Origin: Panulirus ornatus
Lineage: Eukaryota > Arthropoda > Malacostraca > Decapoda > Palinuridae
Direction of reading: 5' to 3'
Length of the DNA stretch: 64,000 nt
Assembly: GCF_036320965.1 (NCBI RefSeq)
Contig: NC_092230.1
Span: 45,932,094 to 45,996,093 of the forward strand
Shown: positions 12,300 to 23,526 of the stretch, in pieces
How the letters are laid out: the number at the start of each line of letters is the position of its first letter
Position numbering within the stretch: the stretch's first letter is position 1
Notes under the pieces: model-generated
The model's database searches: none
Told to the model about the DNA's origin: nothing
What the model saw: only the letters and a program-made list of their open reading frames with translations
Program-made: the position numbers and the translations under genes

Positions 12300-12430
12300 A
12301 GTCGACTTATGGCGTCCATTGCAGGCACGACACCTGCTGTTGGAGCCACATTGCTGAGGGTCTGTGGCTAGCCAAACGTTGGAGCCACACTGCTGAGGGT
12401 CTGTGGCTAGCCAAACGTTGGCATGTCCCA
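12300..12430 (-). pseudogene. BEL/Pao-like zinc-knuckle fragment
   Basis: The minus strand reads SNSRCRACNGRHKSTSC, a CX2CX3HX4C knuckle. Its spacing resembles the second knuckle of arthropod BEL/Pao gag proteins, whose usual form is CxxCxxxHHxxxC. It is preceded by a 39-bp (13-codon) tandem duplication that encodes NVWLATDPQQCGS twice (12339-12377 and 12378-12416). Nothing downstream is clearly a protease or RT, so this is a small relic. The family call is inferred from one motif. Confidence 0.4.
12339..12416. repeat. 39-bp tandem duplication
   Basis: Two copies of a block starting GTTGGAGCCACA, differing by a single T/C. It lies inside the zinc-knuckle relic and keeps its frame. Confidence 0.9.
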
Positions 12431-12950
12431 CAGGGAGTTGGCCTTCCTAATTTTTTTTTGCGCATTGACACGTATGTTCCCTCAACTGCTTTGAAAGTTT
12501 TACTGAAGCTTTTCCAAATTACATTTATGTCGTTTCCTCTGACTATGTCATCCCAGGTTTGCCTTTCAAGAGTGATGCGAATTTCAATAAAATTTTAACG
12601 TTTTATTAGAATCGTTTTTTTTTTTCCATGTTAGGCCAAACATTACATTACACAGAGTGTTCAGAACGACCTGAAAAGTAATTTCTCGTTGATCACTTGT
12701 GCCAAACGTCTCTCTCCAACTTTAACATTACTTTGGAGATCCTCATTTATAGAACTAAATCTAATATAGTTACGTCGCTAGTAGGTTTCTCGACTGATTG
12801 GATTAGGGCACTGTGAACCAAGTTTAGGTACAGTCCACGCCCGGGGGCTACCGGCATATCAAACTCTCTCACGATGATAGAATATATGAATTCATTCCAA
12901 TCTTCTTCCCACTAATCGTAAAATCTTTCGTCTACTTGTAGTTAGGGAAC
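12430..12950 (-). pseudogene. LINE endonuclease and linker remnant (CR1/Jockey-like)
   Basis: Read right to left, the minus strand gives WEEDWNEF (about 12885-12912), then QSVEKPTSDVTILDLVL (about 12750-12803). These match the C-terminal part of the APE-type endonuclease in CR1/Jockey-like LINEs, where Q.V..PT....LDLVL precedes an SDH box. The SDH is present as SDQ near 12690 in a shifted frame. Further on is WDDIVRGNDINVIWKSF (about 12510-12556), resembling the EN-RT linker. Stops and at least two frameshifts interrupt the frame. The boundary with the zinc-knuckle relic, near 12430, is unclear. Confidence 0.55.
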
Positions 12951-13306
12951 CCCACGTTGCTACCCTAACAAACGTACTGGGCAACGTCTGCTTTGGATAC
13001 GACCGTAATAGCCGGAACTACCCAACCACACCAGACTACTGTATGACAACGCTGTTTCTACAAGGGGCACGTGCAATCACACACAGACACACACACACAC
13101 ACCTGCTTGGGCGCTTGGGAATCGTCCTGGAGCTGAAAAATAGAAGGTTCTGTATTGGGTCGCTGGAGTGAGTGAGGTTTGCTGAGACGACGTCATGTAT
13201 ATCAAAGGATCCTCCATGAAATGTTGACGAACGACGAGGGCATCTGGTGTGTGTGGAGCTGTTCCCGGCCCGTCCCAGCCACCTGCGGCAGATGGTGGGA
13301 GAGGAG

Positions 13307-13308
<2 letters not shown>

Positions 13309-13347
<39 letters not shown>
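13309..13347. repeat. (GT)n microsatellite
   Basis: Pure (GT)19. Confidence 0.96.
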
Positions 13348-13348
<1 letters not shown>

Positions 13349-13568
13349 TTTTTAAAAAACGCCATCTCAGAAAAATTGCCCAGTTTAGTTTTTCTTTTTT
13401 TGGGGGGGTGAGGGAGGAAAGATGTGATGGTGGTTGGAAGGGGTGTGGTGTTAGAGGGGGAAACAGATACATAATGCGATGAGTACACACCGGATATATA
13501 TAGATGTATATAGATATGTATAGATTAGACATGAATATATGAAAGGCCAGCCAGGGAGCTAGTACGGT

Positions 13569-13704
13569 GCGCTGCCTGGAGAAGTAAGGCAACGTGCCCA
13601 ACGCACAAGAAACATTTAAAAGAAAACTTGACCCGGGGTTAAAGTCAGTCCCAGATGAACCTAGAAGAGTTCATTATAAAATGCAGGTGTGGCAGAGGAG
13701 GTGA
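13569..13704 (+). pseudogene. CR1-like reverse transcriptase C-terminal relic
   Basis: ALPGEV at 13569-13586 is followed, after a frameshift, by NVPNAQETFKRKLD from 13591 and then VPDEPR, with a TGA at 13702. This order fits the WN.LP..VVNA....FK..LD ending of CR1/Jockey-clade RTs. The relic is on the opposite strand from the endonuclease remnant at 12.4-12.95 kb, so it is a separate insertion. Confidence 0.5.
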
Positions 13705-13808
13705 ATAATGGCGTTATACATCATGGAAGACGTGTGGTCGAGCACAGACGCTTGTATAACACAATGCCACAATTAATATTTTTTTTTTCTGTAGTGTGTG
13801 TGTTTGTT

Positions 13809-13810
<2 letters not shown>

Positions 13811-13882
<72 letters not shown>
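13811..13882. repeat. (GA)n microsatellite
   Basis: Pure (GA)36, directly joined to the G-rich minisatellite at 13883. Confidence 0.97.
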
Positions 13883-13885
<3 letters not shown>

Positions 13886-14060
13886 CGTGGCTGTTGTGGG
13901 GGGGGTTGTGGCTGTTGTGGGGGGGGAGTCGTGGCTGTTGTGGGGGGGAGGGGTCGTGGCTGTTGTGGGGGGGGAGTCGTGGCTGTTGTGGGGGGGGGAG
14001 TCGTGGCTGTTGTGGGGGGGGAGTCGTGGCTATTGTGGGGGGAGGGGTCGTGGCTGTTGA
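13883..14060. repeat. ~22-bp G-rich minisatellite, about 8 copies
   Basis: The unit is GTCGTGGCTGTTGTGGGGGG with a variable G run of 6 to 9. It is likely to slip and could form G-quadruplexes. Confidence 0.9.
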
Positions 14061-14297
14061 GGAGGTGGTGGGTGTCAATGACACAGGTGGTGGGTGTCAA
14101 TGACACAGGTGGTGGGTGGGTGTCTCCTGCTGAAGGAATCATTTCTATATATATATATTTGATGAAGGTGACCAACCCAGAGTGAACCGAATATTAGAGG
14201 AAGATCAGAATATCAATATTTGATAAACTGGTTTGGCTGACGGATATATATTTCTCAAAAAAGATATATTTTCTATGATGAAATACACCGACTGTTT

Positions 14298-14369
<72 letters not shown>

Positions 14370-14850
14370 AATAGCTCAATATATAATGTGAAAAATGAAG
14401 GTTAGACATTAGTGAAGCAATTTTTTTTATGTGGTAAGTACTGCGATAATTGAGTAATATCTTCAGAAATGATGTTAGATAATGGTCTATATATATGTGA
14501 TTCACGTTTTTCTTTATCACCCGAAGCGAAATTAATGATCTTGAGGCAGTCAATTAATTATATGTATATATATTTAACTCATTTGAAAAAAAATGGAGAA
14601 ATTGTGTTTGAATGATGTAGTCTCGTGTTTCTATAGCGGCTTGTAATATGTATTTTTATATAGAGGTTTATATGCTATACTGACGTTGTATAGACGATGT
14701 TGATGATGAAAAAGTTGAATGATATTAATGTGTTTTCTGTCCAGTAATTAATTATTCGTGTAAACATCATCCGTCGCAGTGGATGTCTGGTGGAGTTCCT
14801 CTTCCCAGGGATAGTGTGTGTAGGTTTCCAGGTTTGAACACGTCAGGCAT
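14061..14850. other. AT-rich spacer with (TA)n
   Basis: (TA)35 spans 14298-14368, flanked by AT-rich sequence without repeats or recognisable coding. It differs in composition from the GC-rich surroundings. An old transposon is possible, but no terminal repeats were found. Confidence 0.55.
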
Positions 14851-16143
14851 GACCGTGATAGTGGTGACCATGATAGTAGTGACCATGATTGTGATGACCT
14901 TGATAGTGGTGACCATGATAGTAGTGACCACGATAGTGGTGACCATGATAGTGATGACCATGATAGTGTTGACCATGATAGTGGTGACCGTGATAGTGTT
15001 GACCATGATAGTGGTGACCATGATTGTGTTGACCATGATAGTGATGACCATGATAGTGTTAACCATGATAGTGGAGACCATGATTGTGTTGACCATGATA
15101 GTGGTGACCATGATAGTGGGGACCATGATTGTGTTGACCATGATAGTGATGACCATGATAGTGGTGACCATGATAGTAGTGACCACGATAGTGGTGACCA
15201 TGATAGTGATGACCATGATAGTGTTGACCATGATAGTGGTGACCGTGATAGTGTTGACCATGATAGTGGTGACCATGATAGTGATGACCATGATAGTGTT
15301 GACCATGATAGTGGTGACCATGATAGTGATGACCATGATAGTGATGACCATGATAGTGTTAACCATGATAGTGGAGACCATGATTGTGTTGACCATGATA
15401 GTGATGACCATGATAGTGATGACCATGATAGTGGTGACCATGATAGTGGTGACCATGATAGTGGGGACCATGATTGTGTTGACCATGATAGTGATGACCA
15501 TGATAGTGGGGACCATGATTGTGTTGACCATGATAGTGATGACCATGATAGTGGTGACCATGATTGTGTTGACCATGATAGTGATGACCATGATAGTGAT
15601 GACCATGATAGTGGTGACCATGATAGTGGTGACCATGGTAGTGGAGACCATGATTGTGTTGACCATGATAGTGATGACCATGATAGTGGAGACCATGATT
15701 GTGTTGACCATGATAGTGATGACCATGATAGTGATGACCATGATAGTGGTGACCATGATAGTGGTGACCATGATAGTGGTGACCATGATTGTGTTGACCA
15801 TGATAGTGGTGACCATGATAGTGGGGACCATGATTGTGTTGACCATGATAGTGATGACCATGATAGTGGTGACCATGATAGTAATGACCATGATAGTAAT
15901 GACCATGATAGTGGTGACCATGATAGTGGTGATCATGATAGTGTTGACCATGATAGTAATGACCATGATAGTGATGACCATGATAGTGATGACCGTGATA
16001 GTGGTGACCATGATAGTGATGACCATGATAGTAATGACCATGATAGTGGTGACCATGATAGTGGTGACCATGATAGTGGTGACCATGATAGTGGTGACCA
16101 CAGTATTGATGACCACGGTATTGGTGACCAAAGTAATGATCAT
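14851..16143. repeat. 15-bp minisatellite, about 86 copies, with higher-order structure
   Basis: The unit is GACCATGATAGTGGT, with common variants at the last position group (ggt, gat, gtt, aat, ggg, gga). A block with CACGATAGTGGTGACC and CCGTGATAGTGTTGACC recurs with a 255-bp offset (17 units; 14931 and 15186), showing segmental duplication inside the array. The unit length is divisible by three and both strands stay open (459 and 472 codons), but the products are pure repeats and not credible genes. Confidence 0.95.
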
Positions 16144-16284
16144 CACCGGGCATCCCCCTTTCCCCCGCGCGCCTGTCTGGCGTGGGAGACAGGCGTGGTA
16201 ATTATGCTAATGTGGTGGGTGGGTCGGGTGATGACAGGGGCCCTTGACAGTGACAGAGACGGGCCCCCCCTCTGCCCCCCCCCC

Positions 16285-16712
16285 TACTAAGGAATGTTAA
16301 CCAGGTTGGGACGGGAAAATCAACATGTTAAAAACCTGGGATAGGACTATCATAATGTTAACGGCTTGTGATGGTTAATATTACCATTTTAACAGGAGGG
16401 GGATGAAAATGTTGGAGACGGCAATATGAACATGTTAACATCAATAGACGGGAATATGTTCATGTTAACAGCTTGGCACTGTGATGTTAACATGTTAACG
16501 GCTTGGCACTGTGATGTTAACAGCTGGAACGGGAATGTGGGAAATGTTAAAATGTTCATAGCCTGGGGACAAATATTAGCATGTTAACAGAGCGAGACGG
16601 GAATATTAACGTGTTAAAAGCTTAGGACGGGAATATTAACACGATAAAACTTTAGGATGGAAATGTTAACATGTTAAAAGCCTGGGACGGACATATTGAC
16701 ATTTTAACTGCG
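16285..16712. repeat. Degenerate ~34-bp tandem repeat
   Basis: About 12 units with the pattern ATGTTAACATGTTAAAAGCC followed by tgggacgggaat. They are strongly diverged except at 16580-16700. Confidence 0.75.
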
Positions 16713-16721
16713 TGAAATATG

Positions 16722-16867
16722 AGATTATGATGATAATAATAATGATAATAATGATAATAATGATAATAATAATAATGATAATGATAATTATAATAATGAT
16801 GATGATAATAATGATGATGATGATAATAATAATAGTAATGATGATAATGATAATAATAGTAATAATG

Positions 16868-16912
<45 letters not shown>

Positions 16913-16936
16913 GTAATGATAATAATAATAATAATG
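16722..16936. repeat. (ATA/ATG)n trinucleotide tract
   Basis: Mixed AAT and GAT repeats, becoming pure AAT at 16870-16908. The imperfect phase matches an old, interrupted microsatellite. An AGCT-rich stretch follows (16980-17062). Confidence 0.93.
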
Positions 16937-17137
16937 ACCTCAGACTGTGGTCATTAGTCAATATAATCTTGACAGGTATCTGAGCTCAGCTCAGCTTAGC
17001 TTGGCGGCTTTTACTCTCTTATCAGCTTGATAATAAGCTGGAGCTGTGCAGCTTACAGCTGTCTGTCCCTGGCCCCCACCATGACCCTTGTGTTCATCAG
17101 TACAACGGTTATGTGTCATTTAGATGATAAGAGACTG

Positions 17138-17385
17138 TGGCGTTCGTGAGGTTGTCTTTCGTGCCGTGTAGCGTTCGTGAGGTTGTCTTTCGTGTACTGT
17201 AGCGTTCGTGAGGTTGTCTTTCGTGTACTGTATCGTTTGTGAGGTTGTCTTTCGTGAGTGAATCTTTTATAAGTGTGTCTTTCGTAAGGGTATATTTCGC
17301 ACACTTTCGTAAGTGTCTTTCGTAGATGGATCTTTCGTAAGGTATCTTTCGTAAGTCTGTCTGTCGTATGCGTGCCTTTCGTGAG
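17138..17385. repeat. ~32-bp minisatellite with TCTTTCGT core
   Basis: Three good units of GCGTTCGTGAGGTTGTCTTT plus cgtgtactgta, then progressively shorter degenerate units sharing TCTTTCGTAAG. Confidence 0.82.
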
Positions 17386-17910
17386 GCAGAGAGGGTAACC
17401 ACACATAACCAGGAAATGAACTTTCAGACATAAGGTTCAGCAAGATATCAATATGAGATCCAGAAATCAACCCTTGGGATGTGTGTCGCACTGTCTTCCC
17501 TCCCACAACCCAATTTTGGGAAGGCTTCCTGATCTATCACAGGTACTGGCTGTTCAAACTGGCTGTTCAGTGAAGCAGTAATTGTTCAGCAACACTCCAC
17601 CTCTGTCCTGTGGAGTCTGATGGTGGAGAGAGAGGCGTGGCAGTTGGACGAACAACAGTAGAGTGGTTCTCTGGTTCCGATAGATAGATAGGTAAATAGA
17701 TAGATGGGTGGATACATGGTCCCCTTAACTTCCTTCTGTTATCTGTATTTCTCACTTTCGTATTCGTGTTTTCGTGAGGTGAGAGACACAGTTCTCACTC
17801 GCTGTGTGTCAAGGCAGTGTTCAAACCTCATACCTGTCCATTCCACAGATACCAAAACATGAGCATTTTGAGCTCAACCTGTTTTAAAAGACCCCAGAGC
17901 AGCAGTGAAT

Positions 17911-17943
<33 letters not shown>

Positions 17944-18904
17944 AACATCAAATTCCGTGCCCGACGTGTTACCTTGCGTGATCCAACACGAGTCTTATTG
18001 GATTGGAATCTTTTAATGAGAGGATCCGAACCTCCAAGACAGCAATGTAGGATTCAGTAACGCCCCTTATACTCTTACTGAAAGAAAACGAGGTTTTATA
18101 CTATCATTCCATTTAATAACTACCCAATTTGAATTGACACGACGCAGTAGTGTGTCTCACAGTTAAACATGACGGAGCCATAGCGTGAATAACCCCATAA
18201 AGCTGTTTAGAAATGATTTAGACTTAGATTTAGACAGGTCTGTGTGAAATATACGCGGAAATGCTGTGTTCCAGCTGGGTGTAAACAGCAGGGGGGTGAC
18301 TGAGGTAATATCGTTCCTGTGTAGGTAAACTACATGATGAAGTGTAGAAAAGGTTGGAGCTGAAGTTTCAGTGGAGCTGTGAATATGTATAGACGGTTTA
18401 TATTGATGAGCATTGATGCTTTTTGACCGGATGATACCCTTCTAAAGGCCAGAGAAAAGGGGAACATATTCATATATATACAAAGAAAAAAAGTATGTAG
18501 GGTAAGGTGGCTCGGCCATGGGGTGGTCGATAGGTTTAGGCTTATTAACCCCCTAAGGGGGGTTGAGGTGTGGGGTTGGGGGGGTGACATCTGTGTAGGC
18601 AAGCCCTGTGGTTAATGAGAGCATGACCTCCTCCGTGGGCTAATTAGCCGCCAGTCTTATTACCCAAGCTAATCACCATTGCTTCCAGGAGGGGGGTGAA
18701 CAGATTGTTATCCAGGGGTATTGTTGTGGACACTAAAGGGGGTGTGGTTGGGGGGTCATGTCGACCTCCCCTGGGTGTACATAGGGGTCAGAAGGTCGTC
18801 AAGTCTTCCCCCCAGGGTCAGTGATATTCTTCGTCTGTTTGTACGTAGTAGATCAACACAGGTTTTGAAATGGTAAGAAAAAGTCGATTTGAATTGGAAA
18901 TTTG

Positions 18905-18906
<2 letters not shown>
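17386..18906. other. Spacer with no gene recognised
   Basis: Mostly non-repetitive. It contains (CA)14 at 17911-17938, short GATA repeats near 17682-17705, and the perfect palindrome GGCTAATTAGCC at 18638-18649. Short open frames show no motif. Confidence 0.55.
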
Positions 18907-18945
<39 letters not shown>

Positions 18946-18960
18946 GGTGTGGGTGTGTGT
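18907..18960. repeat. (GT)n microsatellite
   Basis: GT repeats grading into GGGT and GGGTGT at the right end. Confidence 0.95.
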
Positions 18961-19089
18961 GCTGACGTCATCCTGTCAAGCTGGGTTAGGTTAGTGTGTT
19001 GACATGATGACGTATAACCTTATATTCCTCTGGTATTATAACCTGAGGATTCGAACCCCCCAACGTTTTTGGGCTAGCTTACGTTAGAT

Positions 19090-19312
19090 TCGATATGTAC
19101 CTAACGTATCGTAGTAACCTAATCTAACCTGTTCACTAACCAAATCTAACCAATCTAAACTAAAACCTCACTTCTTCTCACCTAACCTAACCAAACCTAA
19201 CCAAACCAAAGCAAACCTAACCTAACTTAGCCTAACGTAACGTAACGTAACCTAACCTAACCTAACCTAGCTTGGTGTAGCCTAACCTAACCTAACCTAA
19301 CCAAGGAAGACG
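19090..19312. repeat. Interstitial telomere-like (CCTAA)n
   Basis: About 20 CCTAA or AACCT pentamers, in short perfect runs (for example 19250-19268 and 19280-19304) separated by variants such as accaa and acgta. TTAGG is the canonical arthropod telomere repeat. A short GGTTAGGTTAG in the opposite sense lies near 18985. Confidence 0.85.
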
Positions 19313-20443
19313 TTGTGAGGCTATTCTCCAGGGAGTCCAGCCCCTGAACTGGAATTATACAACCGACCTCCACCGTCCACACTGACGGGATGCGACACCT
19401 GGGACTGTGATCATTAAAGTGTAACCGCGCAGCAGGACGCAGGTCCTTCGTGTCCCATACAGGAGGTACTGGAAGACCTGCTTCAGTACTATGCCCACTC
19501 ACACATCATCTTTCACCAGACGATATCGATAAGAGTTAGACAGAAAAGAACCCTCGTCACACAAGGCGGAGGACATGAAAGTAAACGTCTTCCAGACAAG
19601 ATTTCTGGATCGTCTCACAGTCTCTGTTGCATACATCTGGAGGGACGACCTGGATCTTCTGTAGAAGGTAGATACGTACTGGAAAAGGCCTTGAAGAGCG
19701 TGCCACCCAACCATGCCCTGCGAAGTGTACGAGTCTTAGACTCTAGTAGTCTGGTATGTTGGTCTTTCGGTGGGGGTGTCTTGGTCACCAACTGGGCTGG
19801 AGGAAGACCTCCTTCTCACAGGGCCGTAAGGGTCTTCTGCAAGAGGAGGAAGAGAAGCAAGAGGAGGAGGAGGAGGTCGTAAGGGTCTTTTACAAGAGGA
19901 GGAGGAGGTAGTTGCAAAAATCCTCTTGGAGAAGGAGGAGGAGGAGGAGGTAATGATGATACAGGGTCTTCTACAGGAGAATTAGAAGGTGGTCGTAGTA
20001 GTCCCAGAGGCTCTCCTGCAGGAGGAGGAGGAGGAGGAGGAGCAGCAGCAGCAGCAGCAGGTACTATACCTCCTGCCCGCTGCATCAGTTCGCAGGGCAG
20101 ATGTATTAAGGCGTCAGGTCCATCCTTGAGCGCCCCGCGCGGCCCCCATGCTAGCGCAAGACCAGGCATGATTCATTACCGTATTGCCTTGTCACTCAGG
20201 GACGCTGACTGGGTCCTGATTGTCATCTCCAGCGTCAGAGGCGGTCAGAGGCCGGTGGTTGGAGGTGATTGGCTGATCATTGTTCATCCTGGGGTATAAA
20301 TTCGTCACGTCGGAATCCAAGATGGCTGCCAGGTATAGGAGGGAGAGGGAAGGGAGGGTTTCCGACTCATTAGAATTATGTAACGTTTGAAAACTCAGAC
20401 AAAAACTATATTTCATGTTCCATAGAAAGATGCTGATGTGAGG

Positions 20444-20445
<2 letters not shown>
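19313..20445. other. Spacer with GGA/AGC trinucleotide stretches
   Basis: 19313-19835 is non-repetitive with nothing recognised. 19840-20060 is a purine-rich imperfect GGA repeat with a loosely repeated GTCGTAAGGGTCTTCT phrase and (AGC)6 near 20041-20058. The rest is non-repetitive. Confidence 0.55.

Positions 20446-20505
<60 letters not shown>
20446..20505. repeat. (CT)n microsatellite
   Basis: Pure (CT)30. Confidence 0.97.
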
Positions 20506-20509
<4 letters not shown>

Positions 20510-20577
20510 TACATTCGTAACACACTTGTTTTCAGTTTCTTTTTTTTTTCTCATTATTTTTTGTTGTCTTCCTTCAG

Positions 20578-20675
20578 CTCGCCTGGACGAGAGCTTCCGT
20601 CCCGTCTGTGTCTGGATGTAGAAGACCCCCGTGACCCTGGACGGATCAACCCTCATTACCCTCGTCAGTTTGTCT
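20578..20675 (+). other. Possible internal exon, unassigned
   Basis: A long pyrimidine tract ending in TTCAG (20577) precedes 98 bp that are open in one frame, including ELPSRLCLDVEDPRDPG. A GTACGT donor-like site follows at 20676. The peptide matches no family I recognise, and no partner exons were found. Acceptor and donor signals of this strength can arise by chance in CT-rich DNA. Confidence 0.18.
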
Positions 20676-20779
20676 GTACGTGAATGTAACATGACCTTGA
20701 CCCGTTCCTCCGTAAGATCATCATGACTCAGCTACCTTACTGTCGTTTGAATCCCACAAGCTTTTTGTACGTGCATGTC

Positions 20780-21065
20780 CGTCACGAAGGCGATAGAGAG
20801 AGAGTCACGTATACATTCATAACGGGGCCACGTACATAGGAGACACGTACAGATATTGTTTGGTTACGAACGTAGTATATATATATATATAAGAGGGACA
20901 CGTACAATCATAAGGTCACGTACAACCATAAGGTCACGTACTTTCATAGAAATGTAATAGGGTCACCTACGTGTAGGGCAATATCAAGTACGTTTATAGG
21001 ATCACGTTTCTTCATAGCATACTCATGTACACATACGATAGGATCACGTACGTACATGTTTTATA
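20780..21065. repeat. Degenerate CACGTAC repeat
   Basis: CACGTAC or similar recurs about every 20-35 bp together with TTCATAGG or ACATAAGG phrases. It is an old, eroded tandem repeat. The 270 bp that follow show nothing recognisable. Confidence 0.6.
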
Positions 21066-21339
21066 GCTAAGTCACTTACGTTCACAGCAGCCGTCGGTCC
21101 GTACGTACATACCATCATGTACGGACGCGGTAGGGTCTTGCCAGACACACAACCATCTGGCTCTTCTGTTCCAGCGTGACACTGGGTCGTCGAGGTCTGG
21201 CGCATCGTCATCCAAGATCGTAACCCCAATTATCAGCCGTCGTAAGTGCGAAACGTCGCTATTCACGCCTGTCGCAAATGGGGGCGATTATGGTACCGAC
21301 CTTCTCCGAGAACGTAACCCTTAAGCCATGGTGGTTATC

Positions 21340-21725
21340 CCCGTGCACACGCAAGGTCTGGATCTGCCCCCATCACCAGACGCACAAGTCTGGAATGGTC
21401 CCCATCAGTAGATATATATAGGGTCTGGAACGCTCCCATCACTAGACATACATGGCTTGCAATTGTCCCCATCAACAACCATAAAGGGTCCTCCAGGCAC
21501 GGAAGGTCTGGAATTCATATATTCCAGAACGCGGAAATTGGATTTCCCACCAGCTGTGATACAAGGTCTGGAAATCTCATATAACCCAGACCTCAGGATC
21601 TGGAACTCTCATCTCCCAGAACACAGAGTTTGGAACTCCCATCAGCAGTAACACAGGGTCTGGAACCCCCCAAAACCCAGACCATAGGGTCTGGAAACGA
21701 CCCATCATCCAACATACATGCACTG
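21340..21725. repeat. Degenerate GGTCTGGAA repeat
   Basis: The phrase GGTCTGGAAT.. followed by CCCATCA..AGACATACA recurs about nine times at 35-45 bp spacing. Units are strongly diverged. Confidence 0.7.
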
Positions 21726-22367
21726 GACTGCATCTACAACCTCCTCTTCTCTTCATGAATAATCACTGGATCGGAGAAGGGAAGACTGCAACAGACATAT
21801 ACACGACCGCGTCCTGCTTTCTATTCCAGAGGAGGTTGCCTGGTTCCGAGCTGGAAGGAAGAAGAGGGCCGAACACCCAACTGACGCAGGGCTAGAAGGC
21901 GAGGAGACCCTAGTCAGGAGCGAGGGATGTGGTCTCATGACCTAGACTGGTCGATACTGATCTCCAGATGGCTCGGTTATAGCGCCCTCCCAAACTGACC
22001 ATCTGGGGCCTCAGCCAGAACTCGAGGACAATGGTTCGACCTCCACGCTACGAAAGGCAATCACGTCGAGCGGTGGAGCTGCATTTTTAAGACGACTTGG
22101 CCAGGGTAGAACCGCAGCTCCCATGACCTACCACCCTTCCTCCCTCCCCCTTTCAGCCGAGGTCCTGGAATAGCTGCGGAAGGTCGTATTTTAATAAGCT
22201 AGTTCGCTGGAAATGTACCTTGACAGCTTACATTCCCGGAAAGGCTCCAGGGTACAGTTCCGCGCCTCTTGTGTTAAGTTCCGCGAAGATGTCGAGTGGG
22301 AGGCGAGGGACACACCCCCAGCTCTCTCACTTCCTCTCTTGCAATCCTCACTTGTTTTCTTGTTAAT

Positions 22368-22369
<2 letters not shown>
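21726..22369. other. Spacer with no gene recognised
   Basis: Non-repetitive, moderately GC-rich sequence. No coding motif or RNA gene was seen. Confidence 0.5.

Positions 22370-22430
<61 letters not shown>
22370..22430. repeat. (CA)n microsatellite
   Basis: Pure (CA)30. Confidence 0.97.
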
Positions 22431-22434
<4 letters not shown>

Positions 22435-23251
22435 GTGAAATACAGTTCCAGACAACTCCACTGCATGAGAATCTTCCTGTTTCTTGTGCCAGAGATCCAG
22501 GCTAAGTCCAGCGTCTTAGTCCTGGAAGGCCCCTGGACACAGGCTGGGGGGCGTGTGCGGGCGAGGAGGTCAGGAAGACCTCGTCAGCCAAAGTCTGACC
22601 ACCCGTGCTGGGTCACGGCTGCTCAGGAGGTCAAGCTCACCTGCAGGAGACGCGAACTGGGTAGAAACTTATCTGTAGAAGAGGGAGGGATGGAGAGGGA
22701 ACGGGTGGGATAGTGAGAGATGAAGGGGAAAAAAAAAAGAACTGGCGAAGAAATACGGGGATAAGACAATGGAAATACGGGATGTAGAGCAGAAATAAGG
22801 AAGCTTCAACATCAGGTGATGCCATAAAGCCAAGTCAGAGGACCTCCTGTGGACGCTGGTTTACTGGGCGTCTGGTTTACTTCAAGGGCTTTTCTGTCGT
22901 CTACAGATTCAGTGTGTCAGCTTTCTGTTCCGTGTCTCTTCGTTGGTGGCTTTTTCCTTCATCTCTGACTATCCCACATGTGCTTTTCTCCTCTGTAAGT
23001 AAGTTCTCTCTTCTTTCAAATAGGTTCCCTCTTCTTTCATTTCTTTCCTATAGTATGTCTGCCTCATGGTCAACCTTCTCTGTTTATTTTCATCTGTCGC
23101 TCAGTTTTCTTCGCTTCCTTCGTCTTCGTCTTTGCTACCCTTTTGTTCCTCTCTCTCTCTCCTCAGCCACCTCTCCCTCCTAACCCTACTCTGCCTTACT
23201 CCCCTTCCGTCACTACTGCTGCTGCAGGAGACCTTTGTCCCTTCTGGTGAC
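22431..23251. other. Spacer with no gene recognised
   Basis: Non-repetitive, becoming pyrimidine-rich (TTCCTTC/TCTC) at 22930-23230. No motif was recognised. Confidence 0.5.
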
Positions 23252-23259
23252 GTGCGCGC

Positions 23260-23318
<59 letters not shown>
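23252..23318. repeat. (CG)n(TG)n alternating purine-pyrimidine tract
   Basis: About 22 bp of CG alternation run directly into (TG)22. An uninterrupted alternating purine-pyrimidine stretch of this length and GC content is a strong candidate Z-DNA former. Confidence 0.95.
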
Positions 23319-23319
<1 letters not shown>

Positions 23320-23449
23320 TCCAACACCACCCTCAGATGGCCTCCTCTTCTACCCCGGGTGACCTCCACACTCACCCTCCTCCTCCTCCTTCTCCTCCTT
23401 CCTCTCCAGAGCTCCTTCGACCCTCTTACCCCACGTCTTCCTGACTCTC

Positions 23450-23454
<5 letters not shown>

Positions 23455-23507
<53 letters not shown>

Positions 23508-23526
23508 ATACACATACACACACACC
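23455..23526. repeat. (CA)n microsatellite
   Basis: (CA)n with CATA interruptions at the right end. It is complementary to the (TG)n 140 bp upstream. Confidence 0.95.

Noticed and set aside
14767..16201. Open frames of 459 and 472 codons rich in MIV or HYHGH
   Set aside because: A product of the 15-bp repeat on both strands. His-rich repeats looked tempting as metal-binding proteins, but nothing outside the repeat supports a gene.
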